Shown: positions 1 through 12,092, counted from the stretch's first letter. The stretch: 36,237 bases of DNA from Brachionus koreanus (GCA_016987375.1 PJRA01000508.1:2128349-2164585), one strand, 5' to 3'. Notes: generated from the sequence alone by a model not told the origin. Numbers and translations are program-made.

Positions 1-214
1 AAATTTTCTTTAAAAAATGATATTACTTTATAAAATTATTTTAGTTTTTTTATAAAATATTTATGGATTAAAAAAACCTGAAAAAATGCTTGGTGCTTCT
101 AAAGTTTAATTAAAGTTTTGCATTTTAAAGCCTAGTTATTTTCTAGTTTTCTATAAAATGATTAATTTAAATTTACGAAATTTTTTTTATAAAATCGTTC
201 TTTAAAATTCATAC

Positions 215-1260
215 CATTTGGCCGTCCGTTTAATTTTAGACTGTATTCTTAGCCATTCGTTTAGTGTTGAACGTTAGTTTTCGGTCCAAAAACTGACCGC
301 ACTCTAGCGATAGTACAAAGTTAAAATAATAAAATTTTTTTACGTTTAATTTAAGACAAAAAGTATGAAAAATTATACTTTTATTGTATACTTTTTGGCA
401 AGATGTTTTTTAAAACAGAAAAATATTTATCTGTTATAAATTGTAAACTCAAAGTAGGGTTTTTTGTGCCAATATGCATTACACTGCATTTTTCGATATT
501 CAAATTCAAAGACCAAGTAAGTGACCAACCTGAGGTATAATCTATGTCTTTCTGAATTAATAAGTTGCCTTTGAAACTCTCAATGATAGAAAAAAATTTA
601 GTATAATCAGCATATTTCTCACATTTATTAATTAAATAAGTTGAAAGATTATTTATAAATATTAAAAATTATAGGGGTCCCAAAACTGAGCCTTGTGGTA
701 CTCTGCTGGTTACCTCTAACCAGTTAGACATGGACGAACCCATAATCACTCTTTGTTTCCTTTTGCACAGGAAATCATTTATCCAATCTGTGATCAAGTC
801 TCCAAAACCATTTGCCTTGATTTTGATAAGTAACAGTCTGTGCGATACTCGATCAAAGGCTTTCGAAAAATCAGTGTATATGACGTCAATTGAGGAGCCA
901 GTGTTGAGAGCTGATGATATTCAATGACTCTAATAGATTTGTTGAAATGTTGATTTGTAGTAAGTCTGTTACCTTTCTTGAATAAGAGGTCACATTCGCC
1001 ATTTTCCAAATGAGAAGCAATTTTCTTTGTGAAAAAGAAAGTTGAAATAATATTATAATTGGACTCACAAGACCCAAGGCTGCTTTTTTTATGACAATAT
1101 TTTTGACAAGATCTGAATCATAAGTTTTGTTTATATTTAAAGAGGTCAAATTCCTCATAACTTTGTCTTCACCTAAATCATTCGAACAAAAAAAATTGGA
1201 AACTTTTTCAAAGGGTTTGTGTTTAATTTTGAAATCAGGTTATTTTCATAAATCTTATCG
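215..1260 (-). mobile_element. Decayed LINE (jockey/CR1-type) reverse transcriptase fragment
   Basis: Reading the minus strand from about 1260 down to 215, and allowing frame changes, gives recognisable non-LTR reverse-transcriptase blocks in the right order. They are a fingers block (ALGLVSP, then IWKMANVT and LFKKGNR in another frame), a palm block (DISKAFDRVSHRLL), VPQGSVLGPL, the active-site block and a thumb-side block (DRKLTFNT) near 270. The copy is dead. It has several frameshifts, a stop codon directly after VPQGSVLGPL, and an active site reading YADY instead of YADD. No endonuclease domain or clear 3' tail is visible, so both ends are truncated. The clade assignment (jockey/CR1-like) is by motif style only. 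Confidence 0.88.
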
Positions 1261-1590
1261 GACAAGACAAAGCGATAAAAGTTTTACCAATCTAATAGAA
1301 AGCAAATATTTTAAAATGGGTGAATTAGAAAAAAAACATAGAAAAGATGAAAAAATAAAAAATTAATTTGGCAAAATAAGCTTAAATATATATTTTTTTA
1401 ATATTATTTGGCATTTGAATTTCACAATACCCTGTTTCTTTTAAAATGCTACTTTGACATTTTAAAATTTTTTTTGTTGTATATGTAAATAAATTATATT
1501 TCCTTCTTTATCGCTAATTTAATAGACCAAAATAAAATCAAAATTGTTATTTGATAAAATACAAGCCAAAATTGATTAAAAAGATTAAAA
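1261..1590. other. Intergenic AT-rich spacer
   Basis: I see no gene here. The stretch separates the LINE remnant from the 3' end of the minus-strand 378-aa gene. A 79-codon open frame on the plus strand overlaps the LINE end and has no recognisable features, so I treat it as chance. Confidence 0.5.
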
Positions 1591-1596
1591 TTTATT
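1591..1596 (-). promoter_or_regulatory. Polyadenylation signal AATAAA of the 378-aa gene
   Basis: The minus strand reads AATAAA ten bases beyond the stop codon at 1606-1608. It suits the 3' end of the minus-strand gene, although AATAAA also arises often by chance in DNA this AT-rich. Confidence 0.4.
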
Positions 1597-1605
1597 AATA
1601 AAAAT

Positions 1606-2742
1606 TTACATTAAAAAATTTTGAATATAATCTTCCCTTAGCAAAAATTCCATGAAGTTAATCAACTCTTTGTTATTGAAAAGTTTGTCTATTCGAGCAC
1701 ATATTGCAAACCGTCTAGTCTGAGCTAGCTTACTTTCGAGGAATCTATGCAAAACATTGTCGTTAATTTCAGATTTTTTATCTACATAATCGCGTAAATC
1801 AATTTTTTCGTTTATACTCGAACAAGATTCATTGTCTCTTTTGCTTTTAGACCCATAATATCCGGACTTAAAGCCAAAAAAACTACGCTTAGATTCAGAT
1901 TTTTTAAAGGACTTTTTTACATCACGGATTTCGTTCAAATTTAAATTCAATATTGCCTCCTCAAGTATGTCATGTTGTTTAATTCGATTTAAATTGGCTA
2001 AGGATTCTTTTAAGCTTATATTAGTCGAATATGCCGCAGAACACGAGTGTGAACGAGAATTAATAGGCGTGTTCAAAAGTCCATTTTCGCTCTCTAAAAA
2101 CGAGCCGATCGATTTGATTGATGACGAATTTAAGACTGAATTTTTGTGTTTTATTTTTTCATTTTCATATTTATTTTTTAATTTTGATTTTTTGGATAAT
2201 TGATGCGATATCTTGTAAATACAAAACGTCCTCTTATCTATCCAATCAAGACTAATGGATCTTCCTAGAAGTAATTTTTTTCGTGACTTTGGTTTAGTCT
2301 CATCAGCCTGGCCACAATAACTAGACGTAAATAAATATTTAAAAAATTTAATTATACTAAGCCTTGATAAAAAAACAATAAAGCGCTTTTTGATTATTTT
2401 GAAATTTTTGTATTTTCTGTTGATTGAACAAAAACAGTCAGTTCGATCCATAACCAAATTGGGCTCGCTTATGGCCCTTTTGAGGCCGTCCGTCTTACAT
2501 TTATTTTTCTGTGCTTCTGTTCCAGATTTGGTGTTAGTTTCCACCTTGCTAAGTTTGTCTCGACCCGATTGTCGCAAAATAAAATAATTCAAACTAGGTA
2601 TTAAACTTGTTGTGCTTATTTTTGTCTCATCATCAATGTCATTTATTCTAGTTGAAAAACTATTCTGATCATTTGTCATCATTTTTTGGTTCTGTTTGTC
2701 TTGGACTAATTGTATGCTCATTGTTGTAGCGCATCCCTTCAT
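1606..2742 (-). CDS. Unrecognised basic Ser/Lys-rich protein, 378 aa
   Basis: This single open frame of 378 codons starts at an ATG with an in-frame TAG immediately upstream and ends in TAA. Its length is far beyond chance in DNA this AT-rich, and its GC content is higher than the flanks, so it is probably a real gene. I recognise no domain. There is no signal peptide. A short hydrophobic patch around residue 125 (FIVFLSRL) is too basic in context to be a convincing membrane helix. The protein is rich in Lys, Arg and Ser and carries short phosphosite-like stretches (KRAISEPNL, GRSISLD), which suggests an intracellular, possibly regulated protein. The C-terminal 60 residues (LAQTRRFAICARIDKLF...) look the most folded. 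An upstream non-coding exon is possible because a TATTAG acceptor-like sequence abuts the ATG. The function is unknown. Confidence 0.7.
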   Translation of the reverse strand: MKGCATTMSIQLVQDKQNQKMMTNDQNSFSTRINDIDDETKISTTSLIPSLNYFILRQSGRDKLSKVETNTKSGTEAQKNKCKTDGLKRAISEPNLVMDRTDCFCSINRKYKNFKIIKKRFIVFLSRLSIIKFFKYLFTSSYCGQADETKPKSRKKLLLGRSISLDWIDKRTFCIYKISHQLSKKSKLKNKYENEKIKHKNSVLNSSSIKSIGSFLESENGLLNTPINSRSHSCSAAYSTNISLKESLANLNRIKQHDILEEAILNLNLNEIRDVKKSFKKSESKRSFFGFKSGYYGSKSKRDNESCSSINEKIDLRDYVDKKSEINDNVLHRFLESKLAQTRRFAICARIDKLFNNKELINFMEFLLREDYIQNFLM

Positions 2743-5700
2743 CTAATAATAATCTAAAAAAATTATTTAATTTTTTTTAAATAAAAATTAAAACTGATTT
2801 TTTTCTTATAATCAGAATAGAAAACTTTGAAAATAAAAACAATTTTTTAATTACTCATATAATCAGCGGCTTATTTTAGTTAAAAATTTTCCATCTAGTC
2901 TAATTCCATTAATGTGTCAAGTTAATAGGATTTTAAGATTAGAGCGAATTCTAAGAAGTAAAAATAATTAAATTTTTAATTGAGAAAAATTGAAAATTTT
3001 TCAATGTTAACCATCATTGACATTTTTGAATATTTTTTTCAACTAACTAGCTAAGCTAATAAGTTTTTTTGAGTTGATTTATATTAAATTCTTAATAACT
3101 AAAAATTTACTTTTTTATTAGAATTTTGCTTTTTGATAAATAGACTTATATTAGATTTAAAATGTCAAATAAGAATAAATTTTGCCTCAGGTTTTGATTC
3201 AAGTTTGTATCAATAAGCTTACGATTATTTTCAAAAACCATCTTGAAATCTATAAACTATTAGCATTAATTTTGCAACTTGCGTCAAAATATTAAGCTTT
3301 TATTCAATATTTTTTTGTTGAAAATGACAATTTATTATGACAATTAGCCCAGTTGGAAATCAGTTTAAAGATTCATTTTTTTTAATTAAATGATTTTTGC
3401 TCGATTTAAAATTAGATTTTATTTTACAAAAATTAATTATCTCTTCTCTTTAGATTTCTTACTTTGTATCGATAAAAAATTCAAATGCCAAATAATCGAT
3501 TAAATTTCAACCACAATTGTATTCAGATATATAAATTTTTCTCTGACATCAAACTTTTATATTCAATTTATAATCAAACTACAAAAACTAAATAGATAAG
3601 ATTAATGGTTTTATTGAAAAATTGTTTTGAATAAAGTGTGTTCTCGACTAGGCTTCATGAAATGAGCTTACTCGATTTCTTTTATGTTAATAATTATATA
3701 TTTGATTACAAAATAAATAAAGTCTTAAAAAAAACTTACATATACTGTGTCCTATTCTAAGAAGTTAAATTTTGTTTTTTTGTTGGCAAGTTTTATTTTT
3801 GACAAAGGATTAAAAAATAATTGCTAATTTCTTCTTTTTTCCAGCTAAAACTAATAATTTAAATAACAAATTTAAAGTTTAAAATAAAACGCCTTATTTA
3901 AATAATAGACCTAAGGATGTAATTGAAAATTCTGATAAATAATTAATCTATAAATTAATTATATGTGTTGCATTTGAAAAATTTTAAAATTCGGATTCTT
4001 TAAGGAAATTAAATTATCTACCGAATTGACATATCTAATTTCCTTTTTAATATCTTTTTTCGCTTCTTTAGTTACATAAAAACCAATATAATAAATTAAT
4101 TCTTTTCAAGATCCATTTTCTGTATTAGACTCTACAAATATGTTATTCAACTATTAAATAAATTAAAATACTTGAAATTAAAAAAAAAAGAACTTACTTA
4201 TCGTTAATTAGTTAAATTTTAAGACCGTTATCAGAATATTTTTTAAGTTAAATCTAAATGAAAAAAAGGCTTGATTATAAACTTTAAAGTAAGTTGCTTT
4301 TGGGATTACTTTTTTCAAATATAATGTGATATTAAAATTTTGAATTGAATTTCAAATAAACATTTATAATATTTTAATTTGTCTATTATTTAAGAGGAAA
4401 TATATCAATTTGACTCATTTTTAAATTTCCTTTTTCAAAAAGTCAAGAACTTTAACTAAAAAATAATTTATTTAGAAAGTTTTTTTTCTAATATCACAGT
4501 ATTTATGAAGACTAGTTGATTGATTTTAATAATGCTCCAAAAAATGTAAAATTGCTTCTTTAAACATAATTAAACAAGACACAAAAGCTTTTAATTTTTA
4601 TCAGGTTAATAAATAAATAATCTACTTGAAGCGTCATTATAATTTCTGAATCTAATTAGAATTTTTCATTGAAATTTTTGCCTTATTTTTTCTCAATAAT
4701 TAAACTAAAATGCTTATAATACTTGAGCTTTAATTTAAAGAATGTTGAATATTCAATTTAAAATTTATGCATAATTCTTTTTAGAATTAGTTTTAGACTC
4801 AAAATAAAGGTATTAGACAAAAAATTCGATTATATTTTTAATTTTAAAAATATTAAGTCAACATATTTTATAAAAAACATTATCTTTTAACATCATTAAA
4901 GTTTATTTTCGAAAGTGACACTGCTTAAACCTAAATATGTCTTTTTTCTTAAATAAAAGCAACATTTTACATTTCAGAAAAATGTTTAAATAAAATCTAA
5001 AAATAGTTTCAATTAGCTAAAATGACTGCTATTGATTTATTTTAACTTTACATTGCATTCTAAAAAATTAAATTAAAAGCAGAAAATCGAGGAAAAAACT
5101 TTATGAAATTGAATTCTACAAGATCACCTAAAAAGAAGCCCACATTTGTAAAATTTGATTGAATTCAAAGTAAAAAATCAATAATTTTAATAATTAAATA
5201 ACTTGAAGAATTATTTTTAATAACAAACATCGCCTTAGTCCTTAAAAAAATTCTTTTATTCACCAATTTATTTTTAAAATACAAATAAAATCATTTTTTT
5301 CTGATTTTATTTATTTTACTAGATTTAGTTGAATTTTAGAATTTTTGGTCTTTTTCTTTTAATTTCAAATGATTAGAACAATTCATTTGATTGATTTTAT
5401 ATTATAAAAAAATTTTTGTTAAAAATTTGTGACAATTATTTACTTTAATTAGCAATTGTACAGAAAATGTTTCTCAAAAATCCTAATTTATTATTCAGAA
5501 ATTTTTCAAATCAATTTTTGATCATAAGAGTTCTATTTTCTTAAGATCTATTGAATAATTATATTCTTGAAAAAAATTCTATTAAAATTTGCATAACTTG
5601 TATTAACTTCATTTTATATAACTAAATAAGTATTAATTTTAGTTAATTTAATAAAAAATGAATTTTCAAAAAGATTCAATTAATCTTAAGTAGTATAATT

Positions 5701-6849
5701 TTGTTCCTAGGTATATATGTATTAACAGATTAAATTTTAAGTACTTTGCCCTGAGCAAAAATTAATTATAGCGAAAACGACTCAGTACCTATTATAATGT
5801 TCTTTTCAAATTAGATCCAAACTTGATATTTAGTAAAATATTTTTTCTTTAGTATTTTTCTTATCTCAAGTTTAATATTAGTTATATAAAATTATTTGAA
5901 AAGTCTTTGGGCTTGCATTAAATTAGGTTCAGTAATTTTTTAAATTAAAAAATTTAAGATTAAGCAAATCATGCAGAATCACTTTTAATAATTGAATCAA
6001 TTTTTTTTACAAAAAAAATTATCTAATTAAATGATTTTAATTAAAAAATAAGAAAAATTTTATTTTAAAGGTTTTAAAAAAGTTTAATGATCTGATAAAA
6101 TTTCTCATCAAATCGAAATCATCACTAAGATTGAAGTACACTTCTTTAAATAAAAATAAAATTAAGCTCAGTTAATATTTCTTTAGCAAAAAAAAACAAC
6201 AGGATCAATCAAAATCTAAATAAAAAAAGACTTAAATAAAAACTAAAGAAAGTTCTTTTTGCAAATCCATTTTAAAATATAATGTGATAATAGAAAATTT
6301 TGCAGAATTTGCAGAATAAATAAATTTATTTATTAAAAATTATGAAACTAATTAAAAAAAGATTGAGATAAAATTTCTTGAAAAATCACTGAAGTATAAT
6401 TATGAAACAGTTTATCAGTAAATGCTATTTAAGTGCAGAAAAAAAATTGCTTCAAAGCAGTCATGACAACGATGCTTTTGAAATGGTGAGAAGCAAAGTC
6501 TGCCTCAACCTTACAGTTGATAAGACTTTTCAGCATTAGTATAGATAAAAATATACTTTAGAAAATAATACTAATACAACTGAATAACATTAGTTATAAA
6601 ATTGAGTCATAAAATTTTTTGTTTTTAAAAACTTGGATATCTTTGATTTTAGCATATTTGTAATTCTATAGCTCTAAGTAATATTATATATTAAAACAAA
6701 CAGAGTTGAATGCTCTTAAAAATGATATGTATGGCTCTTTGTTTATTTAATTCTAATAAAATTTAACTAAAAATTTTGAAATTTTGATTCAATAATTTCA
6801 TCAACAGCAACAATCTTTAAAATATCTTTAACGGAAGAATAAAATGTGC
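2743..6849. other. 4.1-kb gene-poor, extremely AT-rich stretch
   Basis: No open frame of useful length, RNA gene or clear repeat is visible. The sequence is mostly poly-A/T-biased. Base composition rises slightly near 6440-6540, just before the mariner relic that starts at about 6850, but no protein can be read there. The stretch could hold regulatory DNA for the divergent genes on either side (378-aa gene leftward, VWA7-like gene rightward); no specific site can be supported. Confidence 0.5.
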
Positions 6850-7240
6850 CTGTAAAGTAAGAAGCGTACAAGAATGCTTGTTTAAAAAATTAATTGTCGT
6901 AATACGAGTCTCCAGAAGAAGAAAAGACCATTTAGACCAGCCATTCAAGATCAGAATGCTCAGCATTGAAAGCAACCCCTAGCTACCCGTAGATAATCAA
7001 ATGACCTTTGCACATCATAACCGATGATTTATCGTAACTTTAATGTGATTAGCAACGGTAACAGATAACAGAGTTGTTTCTTATGAAGATCTGGAAGGGA
7101 TCAGACTTCTTCCTCATCCAGCAAATTACACAGAACTTTCTCCTTCTATTATCATCTTTTTCACTCAACGGCTAATTTTCTTAGAGGACAGCATTTTTTT
7201 AATCAAGACCAGGTTGAAGATGTTTAAAAGTTTATATTTT
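6850..7240 (+). mobile_element. Decayed mariner transposase fragment (N- and C-terminal parts, core deleted)
   Basis: In shifting plus-strand frames the sequence resembles a mariner transposase. VRSVQE and NTSLQKKKRPFRPA, followed by a block reading IESNP, match the DNA-binding half. RLLPHPANYTELSPS and HLFHSTANFLRGQHFFNQ match the conserved mariner C-terminal region (typically LPHPPYSPDLAPSDYHLF, then a LRG..F motif). The catalytic core between them, including the first two catalytic acidic residues, is missing, and there are stops and at least two frameshifts. It is therefore an internally deleted, inactive relic. I could not define its terminal inverted repeats. Confidence 0.75.
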
Positions 7241-7645
7241 GAAGATAAAAAAAGTTAAAAACAGAAATTATTTGACTCACTCTAATATATAAAATTTTAA
7301 CAAATTTTTAAAATGTTTGTTCTGTACAAAACCAAATTACATTAAAATTACTTAATGATATTAAAATACTTTCAGTAGAAAGTAACGAAATTTAAAGAAA
7401 AAATTCATTTTTTTCTCGTCAAACTTTCAATAAATTTACTGTAATTATTTGTAATTATTAGAAAATTCAGTTAAAATATTTTCATTGCATAGAAAAGAAA
7501 TTTAGAATTTTGTCATTGTTAAAACAGAATATAACAGTTAAATACATATTGAAAATTTAAAATTTTTAATTTCATAAGCACGTAATTTCGTATATTTTTA
7601 TTATATAAATAAAATTAAATTTCTTTTCTAAATTAAAATTTAAAA
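7241..7645. other. Upstream region of the VWA7-like gene
   Basis: AT-rich, non-coding. TATA-like runs such as TTATATAAA lie about 40 bases before the ATG at 7646, but in this base composition none can be called a promoter with confidence. Confidence 0.35.
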
Positions 7646-10321
7646 ATGTTTGCAAAATTTGAAGTAATAATTATCTTATCATTGATTTATTATATTTCAG
7701 GCTTCAAGCCCAATAATTTGTTGGAACGAAATAGCAGCACTCACTCGTCAATGACCAAATGTGTGCTCTATCAAATAGCATATGATACTTTGTCTAGCAT
7801 TTATGAGGATGTAAATCTATTTAAAAGACCACTTTACTTTAATGAAAAATGCCTAAATGGAAAAAGCCAGCTACAAATGATATTCAACAGAGTTAATATT
7901 AGTTCTGTAAATTTTTTTTCAGTTGTAAACAGTATAGATGAATCTAATCAATTAAGCGACATTGATGAGGTATTCAGCGAACAAGCTCATTTTCATTCTG
8001 AGTCATTTGCATTGGGAGCAAAAAGAGTGAAAAAATTTTACGATTTTATTTTAACTGCCTTAAATGAGAAAGATTTTAAAGACAGAACCATAAAGTTTGT
8101 TTTGGCTTACAGTTATTTAGGAAAAATGCTTCATTCAGTTCAAGATTTTTATAGTCACTCAAATTGGGTCAACATGCACCCATTTGAATTTAACAAAGAA
8201 TTGACCAAAAGCGATAAACTAAGCAATACCGCATCAATTGAAGAAAGGACTTGCTTAGACTATTTAAATTCGATAAATTGTGAAAACAAAATTATTTCGT
8301 CAAAATTAACAAGTGGCTATGTCCATTGGTTTCCATTTTATGATGATCTCAATAATTTCACTTTGAAACAGCACATAAAAAAATTAGCAAGCAAGCCCAA
8401 AGGAAAATGCAGTCATGGTGGTTTAGGAGACATATCAGTTCTTTTGGATGCATCCGGAAGTGGAATTAACAAAGATCTTTCTTTGTCTCCTCATGGTTAT
8501 TTGCATTTTAATGCATCTTCTCTTGCGTTTCAAAATACATACAATATTTTAAAAGATTTATGGAATTCAACAACTACAGAAAGCTTTATGGAATTTTTAG
8601 GAATATCTGGACGAACATGGGCATTTGTGATTGACGATACAGGTAGTATGAGCAATGAAATCCAAAGCGTAAAAGATATGTCAATATCAATGAGCAATAA
8701 ATTGAGCCAAATAGGTGATACTTTTGTTCTCATGCCATTTAATGATCCTAAATGGGGTCCATTAACAATCACCAACAAATTGGAACTATTTCAATCTAAA
8801 ATTCGTTCACTGCATGCCCATGGTGGGGGCGATGCGCCAGAAATGCTCTACAGTGCTTTATTGGATACTATCAATTCAATAAAATATTTTTCTTCTGTAT
8901 TCGTTTGGACCGATGCACCAGCCAAAGACACTCACTTATACGAACAGGTTGTTAATGCTGCATCTGAAAGAAAAATTAAAATCAATATCATGCTTAGTTC
9001 GAATAGCAAAAGAAAACGAAGTATAAGTGAATCATACAAAACAGATTATCAATTTTTAACTCAATTAACAGGGGGCTTTTTATTGAATTTGCGCAAATCA
9101 CATTTAAACAAAGTTGCCAACTATGTAAAAGAAATAAACTCAATTGATTATTCAACTAACTTGCTAATAGCAAATGTCATCAATAACAAAACAACAAACT
9201 ATTCATTTGAGTTTTATATTGATAAAAATTTAGATAAAATTTTTATAGATATGACTTCTACATCAACAATTGATTCATTTTATCTAATTAATCCACAATC
9301 CAAAAAAAACATGAGTCTTTTGAATTTAAAAACTTTGATTGACACAACAATCACCAAATCTTATTTGATTTATATTAATGAAAGTGATCAAGGCTTGTGG
9401 CAAATAATGATTTCAGCAACAAATGAGTTAAATCTGAAAATAACTGGTTCTCTTTCAATCGATAATTCAATATCTTTTGACTTAAATCAGATAGAGTTGT
9501 TTAAACAAAATGAGAACAATGTAGACAAAAGTCTTGTGGCTGTCAAAAATTTTCTACCTAAAAATTCTACTGCAGTTGTTAGATTTAATTCAGGATTAGA
9601 TCCTTCGATAGATAATAATAAGCTAGAAACAAGCTTGTTTTTACTGGACAAATCAGCCAATATAATCAATGTTTATAATATGACAAGATTAGATAGTATT
9701 GACTCAGAAGAAAGTCTTTATTATTCAGCTAATATTAATATTCCTCCAAATATAAATGAGTTTAGATTAAAAGCAAGATCTTGCTTTGAAAAATTCAAAT
9801 GTTTTGAACGTCTAAATCCAAGTCTTTTTCAAGCAACCAGAATTTCGCTTAGACTTATTTATGATGAAACTACAAACTATGTGATGCAAATGAACGAAAC
9901 TTTTTCGGCAAAGTTTGAAATAAAAAATTTTGATTCAAAAACTGCAAATTTAACATTTAAAGCAGAAGGCTCTTTTATCCAAAATCATACTCAATCAATT
10001 ATAGTTAAAAGTGGAAATAGCTTAAATGTTTCAATAAATTTTTTAGTTCCCAATAAAATTGAATTAATAGATGATCAAATAACTTTATTGATTGAAATAT
10101 TCGACGAAGCAAACCAAAGAGTAAACGTTGTCTCAAAAATGCTCACATTTACACTCAAAGAAACAAAAATTTCTCAAAATGAAGTAACAAAAAATCCATT
10201 GATTAGCAACAATGAAAATGACTATAACAATTCTTTTAGATTAAAATACGATTTTAAAGATATTTGGCTTGTTCTAACATTCTTTATAAATTATGTTTTT
10301 CATAAGGTGTATTTATTTTAA
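7646..10321 (+). CDS. VWA7-like secreted protein with von Willebrand factor A domain, 891 aa
   Basis: One uninterrupted frame with a signal peptide (residues 1-19, hydrophobic IIILSLIYYISG). The N-terminal third carries the region typical of VWA7-type proteins: HFHSESF near 115 and LHSVQDFYSHSNWV near 165. A VWA domain spans about 324-490. It has a metal-site loop DDTGSMS near 326, GGGDAPEM near 395 and the strand SVFVWTDAP near 420. The rest is beta-rich with many N-glycosylation sequons. The C-terminus (about 870-890) is hydrophobic and could be a membrane or GPI anchor. The family is expected extracellularly or at the cell surface; no ligand can be inferred. The gene has no introns, unlike its split neighbours, so it could be an old retrocopy or have lost its introns. 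The start is the first ATG and is supported by the signal peptide. Confidence 0.88.
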   Translation: MFAKFEVIIILSLIYYISGFKPNNLLERNSSTHSSMTKCVLYQIAYDTLSSIYEDVNLFKRPLYFNEKCLNGKSQLQMIFNRVNISSVNFFSVVNSIDESNQLSDIDEVFSEQAHFHSESFALGAKRVKKFYDFILTALNEKDFKDRTIKFVLAYSYLGKMLHSVQDFYSHSNWVNMHPFEFNKELTKSDKLSNTASIEERTCLDYLNSINCENKIISSKLTSGYVHWFPFYDDLNNFTLKQHIKKLASKPKGKCSHGGLGDISVLLDASGSGINKDLSLSPHGYLHFNASSLAFQNTYNILKDLWNSTTTESFMEFLGISGRTWAFVIDDTGSMSNEIQSVKDMSISMSNKLSQIGDTFVLMPFNDPKWGPLTITNKLELFQSKIRSLHAHGGGDAPEMLYSALLDTINSIKYFSSVFVWTDAPAKDTHLYEQVVNAASERKIKINIMLSSNSKRKRSISESYKTDYQFLTQLTGGFLLNLRKSHLNKVANYVKEINSIDYSTNLLIANVINNKTTNYSFEFYIDKNLDKIFIDMTSTSTIDSFYLINPQSKKNMSLLNLKTLIDTTITKSYLIYINESDQGLWQIMISATNELNLKITGSLSIDNSISFDLNQIELFKQNENNVDKSLVAVKNFLPKNSTAVVRFNSGLDPSIDNNKLETSLFLLDKSANIINVYNMTRLDSIDSEESLYYSANINIPPNINEFRLKARSCFEKFKCFERLNPSLFQATRISLRLIYDETTNYVMQMNETFSAKFEIKNFDSKTANLTFKAEGSFIQNHTQSIIVKSGNSLNVSINFLVPNKIELIDDQITLLIEIFDEANQRVNVVSKMLTFTLKETKISQNEVTKNPLISNNENDYNNSFRLKYDFKDIWLVLTFFINYVFHKVYLF

Positions 10322-10381
10322 ATTATTATCAGCTTTAATTGATTTATTTCTTTTAACTAATTTGAAAATATTTTGTTTGAA

Positions 10382-10387
10382 AATAAA
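10382..10387 (+). promoter_or_regulatory. Polyadenylation signal AATAAA after the VWA7-like gene
   Basis: AATAAA lies about 60 bases after the stop codon at 10321, a typical distance for a 3' end. Chance occurrence is possible in this composition. Confidence 0.4.
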
Positions 10388-12092
10388 TTTTTAGAATAAG
10401 AAAAAAAAATGTAATCAGTATTTTTTTAGAATACTCAAAAAAATTTAAAAACACAATACACATTAACACAGAAGGGAAAACTGTCGCTTATTTGTTTTGA
10501 GACTTTCTACATTAATAATAGGTATAGGTTTAATGAACTATCTTAAACCTTATAACCTTATATCATAAATAGTCTATGCAGAAAACAAGTTGCAAATTTG
10601 TTGCAATTTTTAAAAAATTAATTTATTACTTTTAGAAAATAAAATTCATTAATTTTTAGAATATTTTCTTTTAAATTTAACAAAACCCGGAAAGATTAGT
10701 GATTTTGGTTATGCTTGGTTTTGAGGTTCGCCAAAATTTTTTCATGTTAATTTTTAGTCATTCAATTTAATTTTAGGCGAACACATCTAGTCATTTTTCT
10801 TTTAAACGTTTTTGGTCTAAAAGATGTTGTAATTAAAATTAAGATGAACTGAAAAATGAATAATAATGAATTGTAAATCCAGGAATGGCTGGTTGAACGA
10901 ACTCATGAAGCTCCTTTAACTTTTTAACAATACCCTTGTTTAACAACAATTTTAAATTGTATCTGTTTTTGTATACTCAATTAGTTTTTGAAACTAACCT
11001 CAAGTTTTAAAGTCTTTACTGAGTTATTTCTAGTCATAACGAATTGACTTGTTTAGTCTTCTTTAAAATTCTAAACATTTCATTCTAACCAAAAATTAAA
11101 TAATTACCTTGGGTAAAACATCAATTTAAAAAAAGTTAAATAATGCTTAATTCCAAATTCATAGTAAATTCTTTAAAAAAACCAAGATAGTAAAAATTAG
11201 AGAAATTTTAATATAATTATCGTTAAAGTATAAGGAATCCTTTTAAATTTTTAATTTATTTCAATATTAAATGTTAGTAAATTTTATTTAGAATTTTTTG
11301 AAATAAATATGAATATTAGGCCAAATAGACTAACAAAGAAAAAAATGGATTAGATAATTTTATATTTTTAATTTTTTTAAATTTTTGTAATTAATTAAAA
11401 GAATTTATTATTTCAAATTTAATCTTGAAGAATCATTTTCTATAAAGCATTCAAATATTTATCTTTATTAAATAAAAATTTATTTGAATAACTTAAACGA
11501 AAGGAAAATTTATAAATATTAACTTATTTTTGGTTTGACAAGCCTTAAATAATCCATATCACAAGCAAAGATCAGATCAAATATCGCTCATATAGTATAA
11601 TAATTGTTATGACAATAAATGAAGGTACCCAACATCACCAAAAACATGGTACCGAATATAGCACAAATTAAATTTGTTATCTACATTTAATTTTTGTACA
11701 AGCTTTTAGTTTGTTACTCAAACTTCTTAAAATTATTACATTTATTACAAATTTTAAATTCATAGAAATATTTTATTTTGTTTCCCTTAGTTTCCAAACC
11801 AGAGGAATGATTAAATAGAATTTTTTTACCCGATAATCAATTTTAAACAAATGTTAAATATGTTTTAAATTGCCTGACTTACTATTTAGCTTGATTAAAT
11901 AATGCCTAAATTACAAATTTTTAAGATTAATAATCAAATAACTGTAAGAGGAGTATATGTAATCAGATATGTTGAAAGAAAAATTTATAAGTTAAGATAT
12001 AAAATTGAATTAGTAAAAAATTGTTTCAAAAATCAACTTTAAAATTTATCCGAAATTTTAAGTAAGTTCGATTAGCTTTAAATGTTTTTTGA
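10388..12092. other. Intergenic AT-rich stretch
   Basis: No gene is visible. The one structure noted is a hairpin with 13-14 bp arms, GTTCGCCAAAATT near 10725 and AATTTTAGGCGAAC near 10780, separated by roughly 35-40 bases. It could be a small mobile-element remnant. Confidence 0.4.

Noticed and set aside
1967..2587. Plus-strand frames of 78 and 65 codons
   Set aside because: They are antisense to the 378-aa minus-strand gene and show no features of their own.
6440..6540. Possible extension of the mariner relic upstream
   Set aside because: Composition rises slightly, but no mariner motif could be read in any frame.
8530..8778. Minus-strand open frame of 82 codons
   Set aside because: It lies antisense inside the VWA domain of the 891-aa gene. 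The plus-strand frame has clear domain matches, so this is a shadow frame.
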